Source: Poecilobothrus nobilitatus
Lineage: Eukaryota > Arthropoda > Insecta > Diptera > Dolichopodidae
Direction: 5' to 3'
Assembly: GCA_947095535.1 (NCBI GenBank)
Contig: OX352772.1
Location: 114,225,253-114,289,252 of the forward strand
Length of the DNA: 64,000 nt
Positions 46,999-56,007 of the stretch are shown piece by piece; within the stretch, counting starts at the first letter, position 1; each line of letters starts with the position of its first letter. The position numbers and the translations under genes are program-made. The notes below the pieces were generated by a model that saw only the letters and a list, made by a program, of their open reading frames with translations, was not told where the DNA came from and searched no databases.

Positions 46999-47445
46999 AT
47001 GGAGAGAGTATACTATAAGTATTATTTAATTCAATCTGGTAGAGGACTTGATGATATCGGCCCTTTATTACATTCAACCGTACTTTTTCAAAGAGGTCGT
47101 GGATTGGGAAGCTTTTTTGGGGGACTTTTTAGATATTTGAAACCATTATTTACTTCAGGCGCTGATATTTTGAAAAAAGAGGTTATTAACTCTGGTATCA
47201 ATGCTTTATCTGATATTGCATCTGGTGCAAATGTAAAAGAAGTTATGCAAGATCGTAGTAAAGAGGTTGTTAAAAATGTACGACGTGGTGCCGTACGAAA
47301 ACTGAATGAAATGTATGGTTCTGGTAAAAGAAAACGAAAAGCTATAAAAAGACCATTCATTAAAAATTTAAATTATTTTACGTCAAAACGACGCAAAGAT
47401 AATAACAAAAAGAACAAAAAGATATTTTTAATTAATTATGATTGA
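46999..47445 (+). CDS. Small Gly-rich, basic Polinton virion protein (pVI/pX-like), unit 1
   Basis: 148 residues from ATG at 46999. Begins with an aromatic stretch (ERVYYKYYLIQSGRG), then a Gly-rich amphipathic region (RGRGLGSFFGGLFRYLKPLF) and helix, then a very basic tail (GSGKRKRKAIKRPF). This layout is that of the adenovirus pVI/pX-like protein of Polintons, thought to help membrane disruption or DNA packing. In phase with the preceding penton frame, so a read-through fusion is open here. Its stop overlaps the major capsid ATG by 8 bp. Confidence 0.68.
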   Translation: MERVYYKYYLIQSGRGLDDIGPLLHSTVLFQRGRGLGSFFGGLFRYLKPLFTSGADILKKEVINSGINALSDIASGANVKEVMQDRSKEVVKNVRRGAVRKLNEMYGSGKRKRKAIKRPFIKNLNYFTSKRRKDNNKKNKKIFLINYD

Positions 47446-48735
47446 GTGTATGAAATCTGAGTTGGATATTTTTAAAACCCAACCCATTCAGTCTAACATT
47501 TTACGATCTGAAGAAGTTTCCTACAATCCTACTGCTTCTTTAGACAACCCTTCAACCATTGAATTTGTTTCACTGGCTCATGGCGATACATATAGAGATT
47601 TGTCTATTTGAGATTAAAAGTACAGATCTTAAAGAAAGATGGAACACAATGGAATAATGATAAAAATGCTGAAGGAAAAATAACACAACCAAGTGTAGTA
47701 AATAATATTTTACATTCTTTAATAAAACAATGTAATGTTCAATTAAATGGTAAAAATTTATAACCGTCTGATGGAAATTATCACAATAGAGCTTATATTG
47801 AATCTTTATTAAATTATGGTACAGATGCTACTGCAACTCATTTAGAATGTGCAGGGTGGATTTTAGATAAAGCAAATATAGCTAAATCTGATAATAATGT
47901 TTCAAAAGAGCGCCAAAAATTGTATCATAATAGCAATGTAGTGGAACTTCTGGGTAAACTACACGTATATATGTTTAATCAACCTACTCTACTTATAAAT
48001 AATGTTGACATTCGTATAGTTTTAACACTTGAAAAACCAGATTTTTATTCTGATGAATCACAATTAAATATTATAGAAGCCACGCTATTTATGAGACATG
48101 TTACCGTTAATCCAAGCATACTGTTAGCACACAATGCTGTTCTTGGGAAATCCAATGCTAAATATAATTATAAACGCGTTGAAGTAAAAAGTTTTACAAT
48201 TCCAATGAACAGCTCGTCAACACCGCTTGATAATGTTTTTATTGGATATATGGTTTTTATTGGTTGCCAACCACAATAATTTTTTGTATGACAGAAAATG
48301 TGGGTTACTCTGGAAAAATATCAAAAACCCATACAATATACAACCCATATCAATTTTGATATTTCACAGTTTGTGTTAAACGTAAATGGTGTTCAAATAT
48401 CTAATTCAGCAATTGAAACCAGTTTTTCAGATGAAAATAATTCCCGTACAAGAGCATACCGTACACTTTTTTCAGGAACTGGAATTTACCACAATGATAA
48501 AGGTCATCAGATAACAAAGTCTATGTTTAGTAATGGGTTTTTTATACTAGCTTTTGATTTAACTCCAGATGCATCTGGAAATGAAGTATGTCAAGGTTTA
48601 CTAAACCAGGGTACGGTTAGAGTTGAGGCAAGGCTATCAAAACCACTTACATCTACACTCACTGCTATTGTTTATGGAGAATTTGATGCAAGCATACAAA
48701 TTGATAAAAATCGAAATACATTTACAAATCTATAA
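47438..48735 (+). pseudogene. Polinton major capsid protein (hexon-like), unit 1
   Basis: ATG at 47438. N-terminus KSELDIFKTQPIQSNILRSE, then ASLDNPSTIEFVSLAHGDTY. Later NVVELLGKLHVYMFNQPTLL, and a C-terminus FFILAFDLTPDASGNEVCQG and YGEFDASIQIDKNRN, typical of the double jelly-roll capsid protein of Polintons. Broken by a frameshift after DLSI (about 47611), an in-frame TAA at 47761-47763, and frameshifts at 48275-48350. About 430 codons in all, so near full length. Unit 2 has the same lesions. Confidence 0.82.
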
Positions 48736-48750
48736 ATAGAATACTGAAAC

Positions 48751-49021
48751 ATGTATTTGAATATTCGACAAGTTGTCATCGTCCTGTGCACTTGTGGATG
48801 TGAAGTTTTGTTGTGATGATAAAAATACTTTATTTGTAAAAGATATTTGTTTATTTGTAAAAGATATTTGTTTATTAAAGAATCTTGTAAAAAATGTGTA
48901 AAAGAGTTTACTTACAAATTTCCAACCAAAGAAATTATAAATGAAAATTTTGAAAATTACTCTTTCGGAACTGTACATAATGATAAAATTAATAAAGAAT
49001 TAAGACAGGTACTAGAAAAAT
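48751..49021 (+). pseudogene. Small Cys-containing Polinton protein, truncated copy (unit 1)
   Basis: Begins MYLNIRQVVIVLCTCGC and, in another frame, LFIKESCKKCVKEFTYKFP. Cut at the duplication junction (49021). Full copy at 51812. Confidence 0.5.
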
Positions 49022-49140
49022 GAAAAAACTATAAATAGCAAAGAGTTGAATAATTCATCAAGACGTGTGTTAAGGCCAGCAGTAGGTAATACTCAAACAG
49101 AACTTAATTTTCTAATTCGTAAGAATAAATCCGCAAGCTC

Positions 49141-50059
49141 ATGAACAGCATACAAGTAAATGATGAATTTTATGTCACTTTACTCAGTGATTCATCTATG
49201 AACTATTATCCAGAAAATTCATTATCATCTTTTACAAATAAAATGAATAAATACATGTGTGATTCAAGGTGGAAAGTCGGTATTTCAGAAATGTATGTTA
49301 ATGATTTCGTTCCAAATGTGTATGGTGAAGAATGGGAAAAAAGTACTCAAATATTTATTAAAGGTATGCAGAAAGATATGATAGGAGTTGGAACATCATA
49401 TATTCCATACATAGAAAAACAAATAATATGCGACTGGAAAGTTTTTCTACTACCAACACTAATTCAAAATATACGCCCACTTAATAGCTTTACAAGAAAA
49501 GAAGTTGAACGACAGTTGATTTGGGGAATTTTTAATTTTATAAACGATGAAGTTCATTATACACAACCAACAAAAGCTGAGGAGAAGCCTAAAAATTTAA
49601 GTTACACCACAATATACTAAGCCTAAAATAGATATAAAAATAAGACCAAATTACGCTTATACCCTCGAAGGACTTTTGACAACATGTTTCAAACAAGTAT
49701 CTTTTAAAGTTACAGATTTTAAAAAATATAAATCACGTGTAATAGAAGCTTTCAAAACTTTTATAGATAGTGTACAATTGATTCCCATTAGTAAACCAAA
49801 TATGTTTTTTATATACACAGACATAATTGAACCGCAAAAAATAGGTGATAAAGATGAAAGGTGTTTAAGATCTGTTAACATACAAAATTATTTCACTGAT
49901 ACTGTAAAAGAATTCAGTAATATTCAATATTGCAATGTGGAGAAATCATTTAATAACATTTCATTACTTTTATGTGATAAATATGGATACAAAATAAACT
50001 TTTCCAATATTTTGGAAATTCGATTTTACAAAACTATATATTATTTTATTTTATTCATT
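49141..50059 (+). pseudogene. Polinton penton-like (minor capsid) protein, unit 2
   Basis: As unit 1, but the 1-nt deletion is absent, so the first 159 codons (49141-49620) are open (WKVGISEMYVNDFVPNVYGE). The frameshift near 49605 is shared with unit 1, and the C-terminal half again runs into the next gene without a stop. Confidence 0.68.
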
Positions 50060-50506
50060 ATGGAGAGAGTATACTATAAGTATTATTTAATTCAATCTGG
50101 TAGAGGACTTGATTATATCGGCCCTTTATTACATTCAACCGTACTTTTTCAAAGAGGTCGTGGATTGGGAAGCTTTTTTGGGGGACTTTTTAGATATTTG
50201 AAACCATTATTTACTTCAGGCGCTGATATTTTGAAAAAAGAGGTTATTAACTCTGGTATCAATGCTTTATCTGATATTGCATCTGGTGCAAATGTAAAAG
50301 AAGTTATGCAAGATCGTAGTAAAGAGGTTGTTAAAAATGTACGACGTGGTGCCGTACGAAAACTGAATGAAATGTATGGTTCTGGTAAAAGAAAACGAAA
50401 AGCTATAAAAAGACCATTCATTAAAAATTTAAATTATTTTACGTCAAAACGACGCAAAGATAATAACAAAAAGAACAAAAAGATATTTTTAATTAATTAT
50501 GATTGA
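50060..50506 (+). CDS. Small Gly-rich, basic Polinton virion protein (pVI/pX-like), unit 2
   Basis: Same protein as at 46999 with one replacement (Tyr for Asp near residue 19). Open from ATG to stop in both units. Confidence 0.68.
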   Translation: MERVYYKYYLIQSGRGLDYIGPLLHSTVLFQRGRGLGSFFGGLFRYLKPLFTSGADILKKEVINSGINALSDIASGANVKEVMQDRSKEVVKNVRRGAVRKLNEMYGSGKRKRKAIKRPFIKNLNYFTSKRRKDNNKKNKKIFLINYD

Positions 50507-51796
50507 GTGTATGAAATCTGAGTTGGATATTTTTAAAGCCCAACCCATTCAGTCTAACATTTTACGATCTGAAGAAGTTTCCTACAATCCTACTGCTTCT
50601 TTAGACAACCCTTCAACCATTGAATTTGTTTCACTGGCTCATGGCGATACATATAGAGATTTGTCTATTTGAGATTAAAAGTACAGATCTTAAAGAAAGA
50701 TGGAACACAATGGAATAATGATAAAAATGCTGAAGGAAAAATAACACAACCAAGTGTAGTAAATAATATTTTACATTCTTTAATAAAACAATGTAATGTT
50801 CAATTAAATGGTAAAAATTTATAACCGTCTGATGGAAATTATCACAATAGAGCTTATATTGAATCTTTATTAAATTATGGTACAGATGCTACTGCAACTC
50901 ATTTAGAATGTGCAGGGTGGATTTTAGATAAAGCAAATATAGCTAAATCTGATAATAATGTTTCAAAAGAGCGCCAAAAATTGTATCATAATAGCAATGT
51001 AGTGGAACTTCTGGGTAAACTACACGTATATATGTTTAATCAACCTACTCTACTTATAAATAATGTTGACATTCGTATAGTTTTAACACTTGAAAAACCA
51101 GATTTTTATTCTGATGAATCACAATTAAAAATTATAGAAGCCACGCTATTTATGAGACATGTTACCGTTGATCCAAGCATACTGTTAGCACACAATGCTG
51201 TTCTTGGGAAATCCAATGCTAAATATAATTATAAACGCGTTGAAGTAAAAAGTTTTACAATTCCAATGAACAGCTCGTCAACACCGCTTGATAATGTTTT
51301 TATTGGATATATGGTTTTTATTGGTTGCCAACCACAATAATTTTTTGTATGACAGAAAATGTGGGTTACTCTGGAAAAATATCAAAAACCCATACAATAT
51401 ACAACCCATATCAATTTTGATATTTCACAGTTTGTGTTAAACGTAAATGGTGTTCAAATATCTAATTCAGCAATTGAAACCAGTTTTTCAGATGAAAATA
51501 ATTCCCGTACAAGAGCATACCGTACACTTTTTTCAGGAACTGGAATTTACCACAATGATAAAGGTCATCAGATAACAAAGTCTATGTTTAGTAATGGGTT
51601 TTTTATACTAGCTTTTGATTTAACTCCAGATGCATCTGGAAATGAAGTATGTCAAGGTTTACTAAACCAGGGTACGGTTAGAGTTGAGGCAAGGCTATCA
51701 AAACCACTTACATCTACACTCACTGCTATTGTTTATGGAGAATTTGATGCAAGCATACAAATTGATAAAAATCGAAATACATTTACAAATCTATAA
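50499..51796 (+). pseudogene. Polinton major capsid protein (hexon-like), unit 2
   Basis: Same three classes of lesion at the same places as unit 1 (frameshift after DLSI, in-frame TAA, frameshifts before the C-terminal block). Two replacements noted (QLKIIEA, VTVDPS). The gene was therefore already dead when the segment was duplicated. Confidence 0.82.
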
Positions 51797-51811
51797 ATAG
51801 AATACTGAAAC

Positions 51812-52183
51812 ATGTATTTGAATATTCGACAAGTTGTCATCGTCCTGTGCACTTGTGGATGTGAAGTTTTGTTGTGATGATAAAAATACTTTATTTGTAA
51901 AAGATATTTGTTTATTTGTAAAAGATATTTGTTTATTAAAGAATCTTGTAAAAAATGTGTAAAAGAGTTTACTTACAAATTTCCAACCAAAGAAATTATA
52001 AATGAAAATTTTGAAAATTACTCTTTCGGAACTGTACATAATGATAAAATTAATAAAGAATTAAGACAGGTACTAGAAAAATTTGATGTTATTATAACAA
52101 ATGAAAAAATAAAAAAGGAGGTTTTAATGAACTACATTAATGAAATAAGTAAAGTGTATGATTTGAGTCAGTTTGAGTCATGA
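51812..52183 (+). pseudogene. Small Cys-containing Polinton protein
   Basis: An N-terminus with CTCGC and, after a frameshift in a 21-bp direct duplication (tttatttgtaaaagatattt, twice), KESCKKCVKEFTYKFPTKEI and a helical tail ending SKVYDLSQFES. The spaced Cys pairs suggest a zinc ribbon. Unknown function. The stop overlaps the protease ATG as ATGA at 52180-52183. Confidence 0.5.
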
Positions 52184-52666
52184 ACACTTTAGAAATAATT
52201 AGTGTTTTAAAATGTAACAAATTTACAAACAAATATTTTAAGGGAGTTTTTGCTTTAGACAAAATTCCAAAAATAATAGAAAAACCAACCTTTTTAATTA
52301 AACACTGACAAGATAAAAGATCCGGGAACAGATTGGTTTGCCCTTTATATTCCAAAGCATGGTTGCACAGAATATTTTGATTCGTATGGTGGAGTTCCAG
52401 ATAAACCGGAAATTTTGGAATACTTGAAAACTCAGTGCATAGTTTTTAATAATAAGCAGATACAGGGTATTCTTTCAAATGTATGTGTGCAATACTGTTG
52501 CGTTTTTGGCTGGTATAGATGTTTTGGTTTAAGTATGAAAACTTTTTTGAATGAATTTCACAAAGATAATCATATAGAAAACGACAATCTGATTATTAAT
52601 ATGTTCTATAATTTATTTGGAAATTCAAATTTTTCACAATCTTGTGTACCTCAGCAATATAATTAA
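52180..52666 (+). pseudogene. Polinton adenain-type cysteine protease, frameshifted and active-site altered
   Basis: ATG at 52180; the N-terminal 43 codons (FKGVFALDKIPKIIEKPTF) end in a frameshift at about 52306. The rest is open in the next frame. Family blocks: PGTDWFALYIPK, where the catalytic His expected before WFALY is Asp; EYFDSYGGVP; and SNVCVQYCCVFGWYRCFG, with the catalytic Cys present but the following Gly replaced by Val. The enzyme would mature capsid precursors. Length fits. With the His lost it should be inactive even apart from the frameshift. Confidence 0.82.
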
Positions 52667-52694
52667 TATTAAAAGCTTTAGTTAAAACGTAGTA

Positions 52695-53246
52695 ATGGAA
52701 GATCAAGGTTCGAACACAAATTTGATGTTGAGCTATACATATTTTCTCAACAGAAATCAGTCATTAAAAATTCGTGTTGGTTTTGATACAGAATCTCTTG
52801 TAGCAACTTGCATTTTTCACCATATTGGAAAAAAGCAAGCTATTTTAAAATATCATGATTGGTGTAAGTTCCATCAGCAATTTTGTGAAAGGTACTCGAA
52901 ACAATCAATAAAGAATACAAAATTATGTATACAATATGGGTTAAGAATTGCTATTGGTCGATGTCTTAGTATTAACAAGGAGGAAGCTGACACATTTTAC
53001 AACTTAATTGATTTTCTTCAAGCTGTAATGATACACAATAAAAGTGCTGAATGAAATGTACGGGAATATGTTATTAAACATATAAAAACGTGTCAAGAAA
53101 AGCATGTTATGAAATTGCATGAAGAAATATATATTCCAATACAACGTTATAGCGTTCAATGTAATTATTCTAGATTGTTTTTTGGAATACCTGTACTACT
53201 AGAAAATAAAATTTGTAATATTTTAGTCAAGAACAACAATAAATGA
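52695..53246 (+). pseudogene. Unknown Polinton protein, single in-frame TGA
   Basis: ATG at 52695; 183 codons in one frame, broken only by TGA at codon 120 (53052-53054). N-terminal LNRNQSLKIRVGFDTESLVA, a middle region with FHHIGKKQAILKYHDWCKFH, QFCERYSKQSIKNTK, and a C-terminal IKHIKTCQEKHVMKLHEEIY. No catalytic signature recognised. Position between protease and integrase. Confidence 0.5.
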
Positions 53247-53401
53247 AAAATTTGTAAAATTTATTTAAATTGTTTTTATTATGAAATACTTATAGATACA
53301 TATACATTTATACAAATATTCTTATATATTATTTTAGGCTATAAATTATTTCTAAAAAATTCTGCAAAATAGTTAGGTTCTCCTTCTTGGTTATTTATTT
53401 C

Positions 53402-53588
53402 TCAAATTTGTTGCTCATCCGTATCTTCATCTAAAACTTGAAACAGTGGTATGAATTCTTCAGTTTCCATTGATTCCTCGACATCTACAGTAGATGTAAT
53501 TTCATCAACTTGAACCTCATTTTGAGTAGTGACTATTGCAGTTTCCTCAGTAAATGGGAATGTTGTTGAATCAAGAATCAGCTGCCAT
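53402..53588 (-). pseudogene. Small acidic protein on the minus strand (possible Polinton gene)
   Basis: ATG at 53588 (MAADS), a frameshift within six codons, then about 57 open codons: FPFTEETAIVTTQNEV, DEITSTVDVEESMETEEF, FQVLDEDTDEQQI, stop at 53402. Strongly acidic. A further in-frame stretch past the stop (EINNQEGEPNYFAEF) suggests a longer original. The composition and frame consistency argue for a real, decayed gene between two plus-strand genes. Confidence 0.42.
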
Positions 53589-53750
53589 TTTTGTAAAATA
53601 TCTTACAAAAATTGAGTTTAAAATGATTTGCCAGTAAAATTGAACCGCATTATATACTGTAGAATACAGTCAAAATTTAAAGTTTTCAGAGTATATAAAT
53701 AAAGAAATGTAAAATTGGATTTTTAAAATTAGTTAGATGGTGTAAAAATC

Positions 53751-54547
53751 ATGTCAAGATCTGAAATAGTAAAAGAAATACATAGACCAGCTAGAAAAAG
53801 GTATCTTAGAGGGAAAGTCAAGCAGAAAGGAGTAAATGATACCTAGCAAATTGATCTAGTGCAAATGATTCCTTATGGAAAATTCAACAAAGGTTTTAAA
53901 TATATGTTAACCGTTATAGATATATTTTCTAAATATGCTTATGCTGAACCAATTGAAACTAAAACCGGTAGTAATGTTTTAAATGCTTTAAAGAAAATTA
54001 TAAAACGAGCTAAGAACCTACCTAAAAACATTCATTCAGATCAAGGTAAAGAATTTTTCAATTCGATATTTCAAAATTTTGTTGTAAAGAAGGGTATTAA
54101 TCACTATCATACTTACTCTGAAATCAAACTTTAAAAAATCGATCGCTTTAATCGAACTTTAAAAAATTTAATGTGGAAAATATTTAGTTTACAAGGAAAC
54201 TACAAATGGATTAATATATTGCAATCTTTATTAAACACCTATAATTCCACTAAACATAGAACAACTAAATTACCTCCTGAAAAAATTTCTAAGACAAACG
54301 AAAAATTTATTTTAAAAATGTTTACATGCAACCTAAAATTTCTCTAAAAGCTAAATATAAAGTTGGAGACTATGTTAGAATAAGTAAATACAAAAAAACT
54401 TTTGAAAAAGGTTATCAACCGAATTGGTCTACTGAAATTTTTAAAATTATCAAAGTAAACAGTACCTCTCCGATCACATATCAGCTGGGTGATTATAAAA
54501 ATGATTCAATTGAATTCGAATTGAAAATCACCACGTTCTTCTTTTAA
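53751..54547 (+). pseudogene. Polinton retroviral-type (DDE) integrase, broken
   Basis: ATG at 53751. Blocks in order: HRPARKRYLRGKV, then an in-frame TAG (53844-53846) where Trp is expected, QIDLVQM (first Asp), YMLTVIDIFSKYAYAEPI, NIHSDQGKEFFNS (second Asp), and after a frameshift KIDRFNRTLKNLMW. In the last block the catalytic Glu before RFNR reads Asp. The C-terminal domain (KVGDYVRISKYKKTFEKGY) follows after another frameshift and loses its normal end at about 54545. It would integrate the linear element. Confidence 0.85.
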
Positions 54548-54558
54548 AATTAACTCAT

Positions 54559-54742
54559 TTTCCTCGTTTACGAGGAAATAAGTATTTTTTTCTATTTCCT
54601 ATCGGAAATCGTTATCTTCAAATACCGCAACTTTTTGTTGCGGTATAAATATAATATTATTTAGGGTCTCGAAGACCCATTTTTCACCGTAAACGGTGTT
54701 AATTTTTTTTATTTTATGTATTTTATAGAGCCTACTTGGCTC
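54559..54742 (+). promoter_or_regulatory. Array of six different perfect hairpins after the integrase gene
   Basis: In 184 bp: tttcctcg-ttta-cgaggaaa (54559-54578), atttcc-tatc-ggaaat (54594-54609), ataccgcaac-ttttt-gttgcggtat (54622-54646), gggtct-cga-agaccc (54664-54678), caccg-taaa-cggtg (54685-54698), gagcc-tactt-ggctc (54728-54742). Stems of 5-10 bp, all perfect, all different in sequence, small loops, separated by A/T-rich spacers. They lie between the ends of convergent genes (integrase plus, poly-Gln gene minus). 3'-end or termination signals are plausible; 3' hairpins of this sort mark transcript ends in some large DNA viruses. Function is inference. Confidence 0.7.
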
Positions 54743-54885
54743 CATATCTTTAACCTTTAAAAATTTTTTTAAATGTTTTTTTTTGTATTAAATAATTCCA
54801 GTTTTCTTTTTTTGGTGGAATTTGGTGTTGTTCATGATAGGGAAAAAAATTATGCCAGCAAATGTTCAATTTGCTCTGGTGGCTA

Positions 54886-55056
54886 TTAAAATGAGTGTTG
54901 TTGTTGTTGTTGCTGCTCTTGTTGATGATGATGTTGCTGTTGTTGTTGTTGCTCATGATAAAGTGGCATTTTCGCCATCTTTTTCTTTTTTGTAGGAAAT
55001 TGCGCCTGTATTGTTACATCATCCAGCACGTAAACTTTATCAAATTCCTGTGCCAT
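54886..55056 (-). CDS. Small Polinton protein with poly-Gln/His tract (minus strand)
   Basis: 56 residues from ATG at 55056: AQEFDKVYVLDDVTIQAQFP, then a basic KKKKMAKM, then runs of Gln and His, ending HSF. The ordered N-terminus with a nuclear-signal-like KKKK and the fact that it points toward the hairpin array suggest a gene and not just a CAG repeat. The tail continues in other frames and may have slipped in the repeat. Function unknown. Confidence 0.42.
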   Translation of the reverse strand: MAQEFDKVYVLDDVTIQAQFPTKKKKMAKMPLYHEQQQQQQHHHQQEQQQQQQHSF

Positions 55057-55069
55057 CCTGCTTGCTTCA

Positions 55070-55579
55070 AATTAAACTGATATTTTTATAAAATCTCGAT
55101 GTATTTGTATACAAATTTCGAGTAATATTATAACAAAATAAAAACTTTACGTGACACTCTTGCAAATATTTTCTAAGTGGAAAGAAATCTATCAAAAATG
55201 TCAGTTGATTACAATGTTGCTAATATATTTTATGTAGAAAAAGGGTAATTTATTAAATTGCCGTTTGTTTACTATGTTGTATTACTGTTTTCTATTTAAA
55301 ATACGTATAAGATGAGAATCTAATTATTAATGAAATATAATTTATTATACTGTCATTTGAGTACAATTTATATCTTTAAGAAAAGTTTACATTAAATTGT
55401 AGTTTGAAAATTACAATGTTGCATAGAATTTTCTATTTACAAATTAAGATAGGATTAAGATGGGATTCTAGTTAAAATAACTAAAAGTGTCATTTTAATT
55501 TAAGAGAATGAATCTGTATTGAAAATTTATTATTATTCTGTTATTCAAGCATTTAACATCTGAAATTCGTATAAAGAAA
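55070..55579. other. Noncoding stretch between the poly-Gln gene and polymerase gene
   Basis: No supported gene. A+T-rich, likely holding the divergent promoters for the minus-strand small gene and polymerase B. No clear motif visible. Confidence 0.5.
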
Positions 55580-55943
55580 ATGTCGAAAAAAATTATTTTA
55601 CAAAGGTTTCTTACCGAAACAATAACGCCTTACATAATAGAAAGCGAGAATTCGACATTTGTTAAACGGTTTAATATGAACGGTCATAAAATAAAATTTG
55701 TAATTAATTTGTAATTCGTGCCTGAAAATAGAGAACCAATTAGCTGGATTAAGGATGCTATACATCAAATAATCAGGATTGCTGTGGAAGATGTGAATTC
55801 CGCTGATAAGATTGGGTTAACATTTTGTGGAGAGAGCTTTGAAAATCCAGGTCCTGCGTACCTCAGTTTTAGATCCGCTTATGAACTTAAATTTAGCGAC
55901 GTTTGGGATGTAATTTCTAATGTTTTCCAAAGTAATTCTGAAG

Positions 55944-56007
55944 GTAATTATTTATAATGCATTTTTTGTTTCATTTATAATAAACTATTTTTATTTTATG
56001 TCTATAG
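55944..56007 (+). other. Candidate 64-nt intron in polymerase B
   Basis: Begins gtaattattt, ends in a T-rich tract and ctatag. Removing it joins ...NSE to DLSTDTFC in a single open frame across what otherwise looks like a frameshift, and the joined protein matches the expected order of the family's N-terminus. Size and borders suit an insect intron. Confidence 0.5.

Larger units (their letters stand above)
45962..49021 (+). repeat. Polinton capsid-region tandem duplication, unit 1
   Basis: 3060-bp direct repeat of 49022-52082. Contains the end of the acidic gene, penton-like gene, pVI/pX-like gene, major capsid gene and the start of the next small gene. Junction reads ctagaaaaat then gaaaaaactata. 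The copies differ by few bases: for example, a 1-nt deletion in unit 1 at about 46233, and Asn/Asp, Asn/Lys, Asp/Tyr and Met/Lys replacements. Confidence 0.92.
49022..52082 (+). repeat. Polinton capsid-region tandem duplication, unit 2
   Basis: Direct repeat of 45962-49021. The right edge runs on into unique sequence (gaaaaatttgatgttatt), which identifies unit 2 as continuous with the native right side. Confidence 0.92.

Noticed and set aside
47088..50421. Minus-strand 90-residue frames opposite the pVI/pX-like genes
   Set aside because: Antisense shadows of the basic tail.
43769..54547. Alternative genetic code or recoding (TAG/TGA read as Trp) in Polinton genes
   Set aside because: Frameshifts and TAA stops occur as well, and unrelated elements show the same stops; simple decay explains it.
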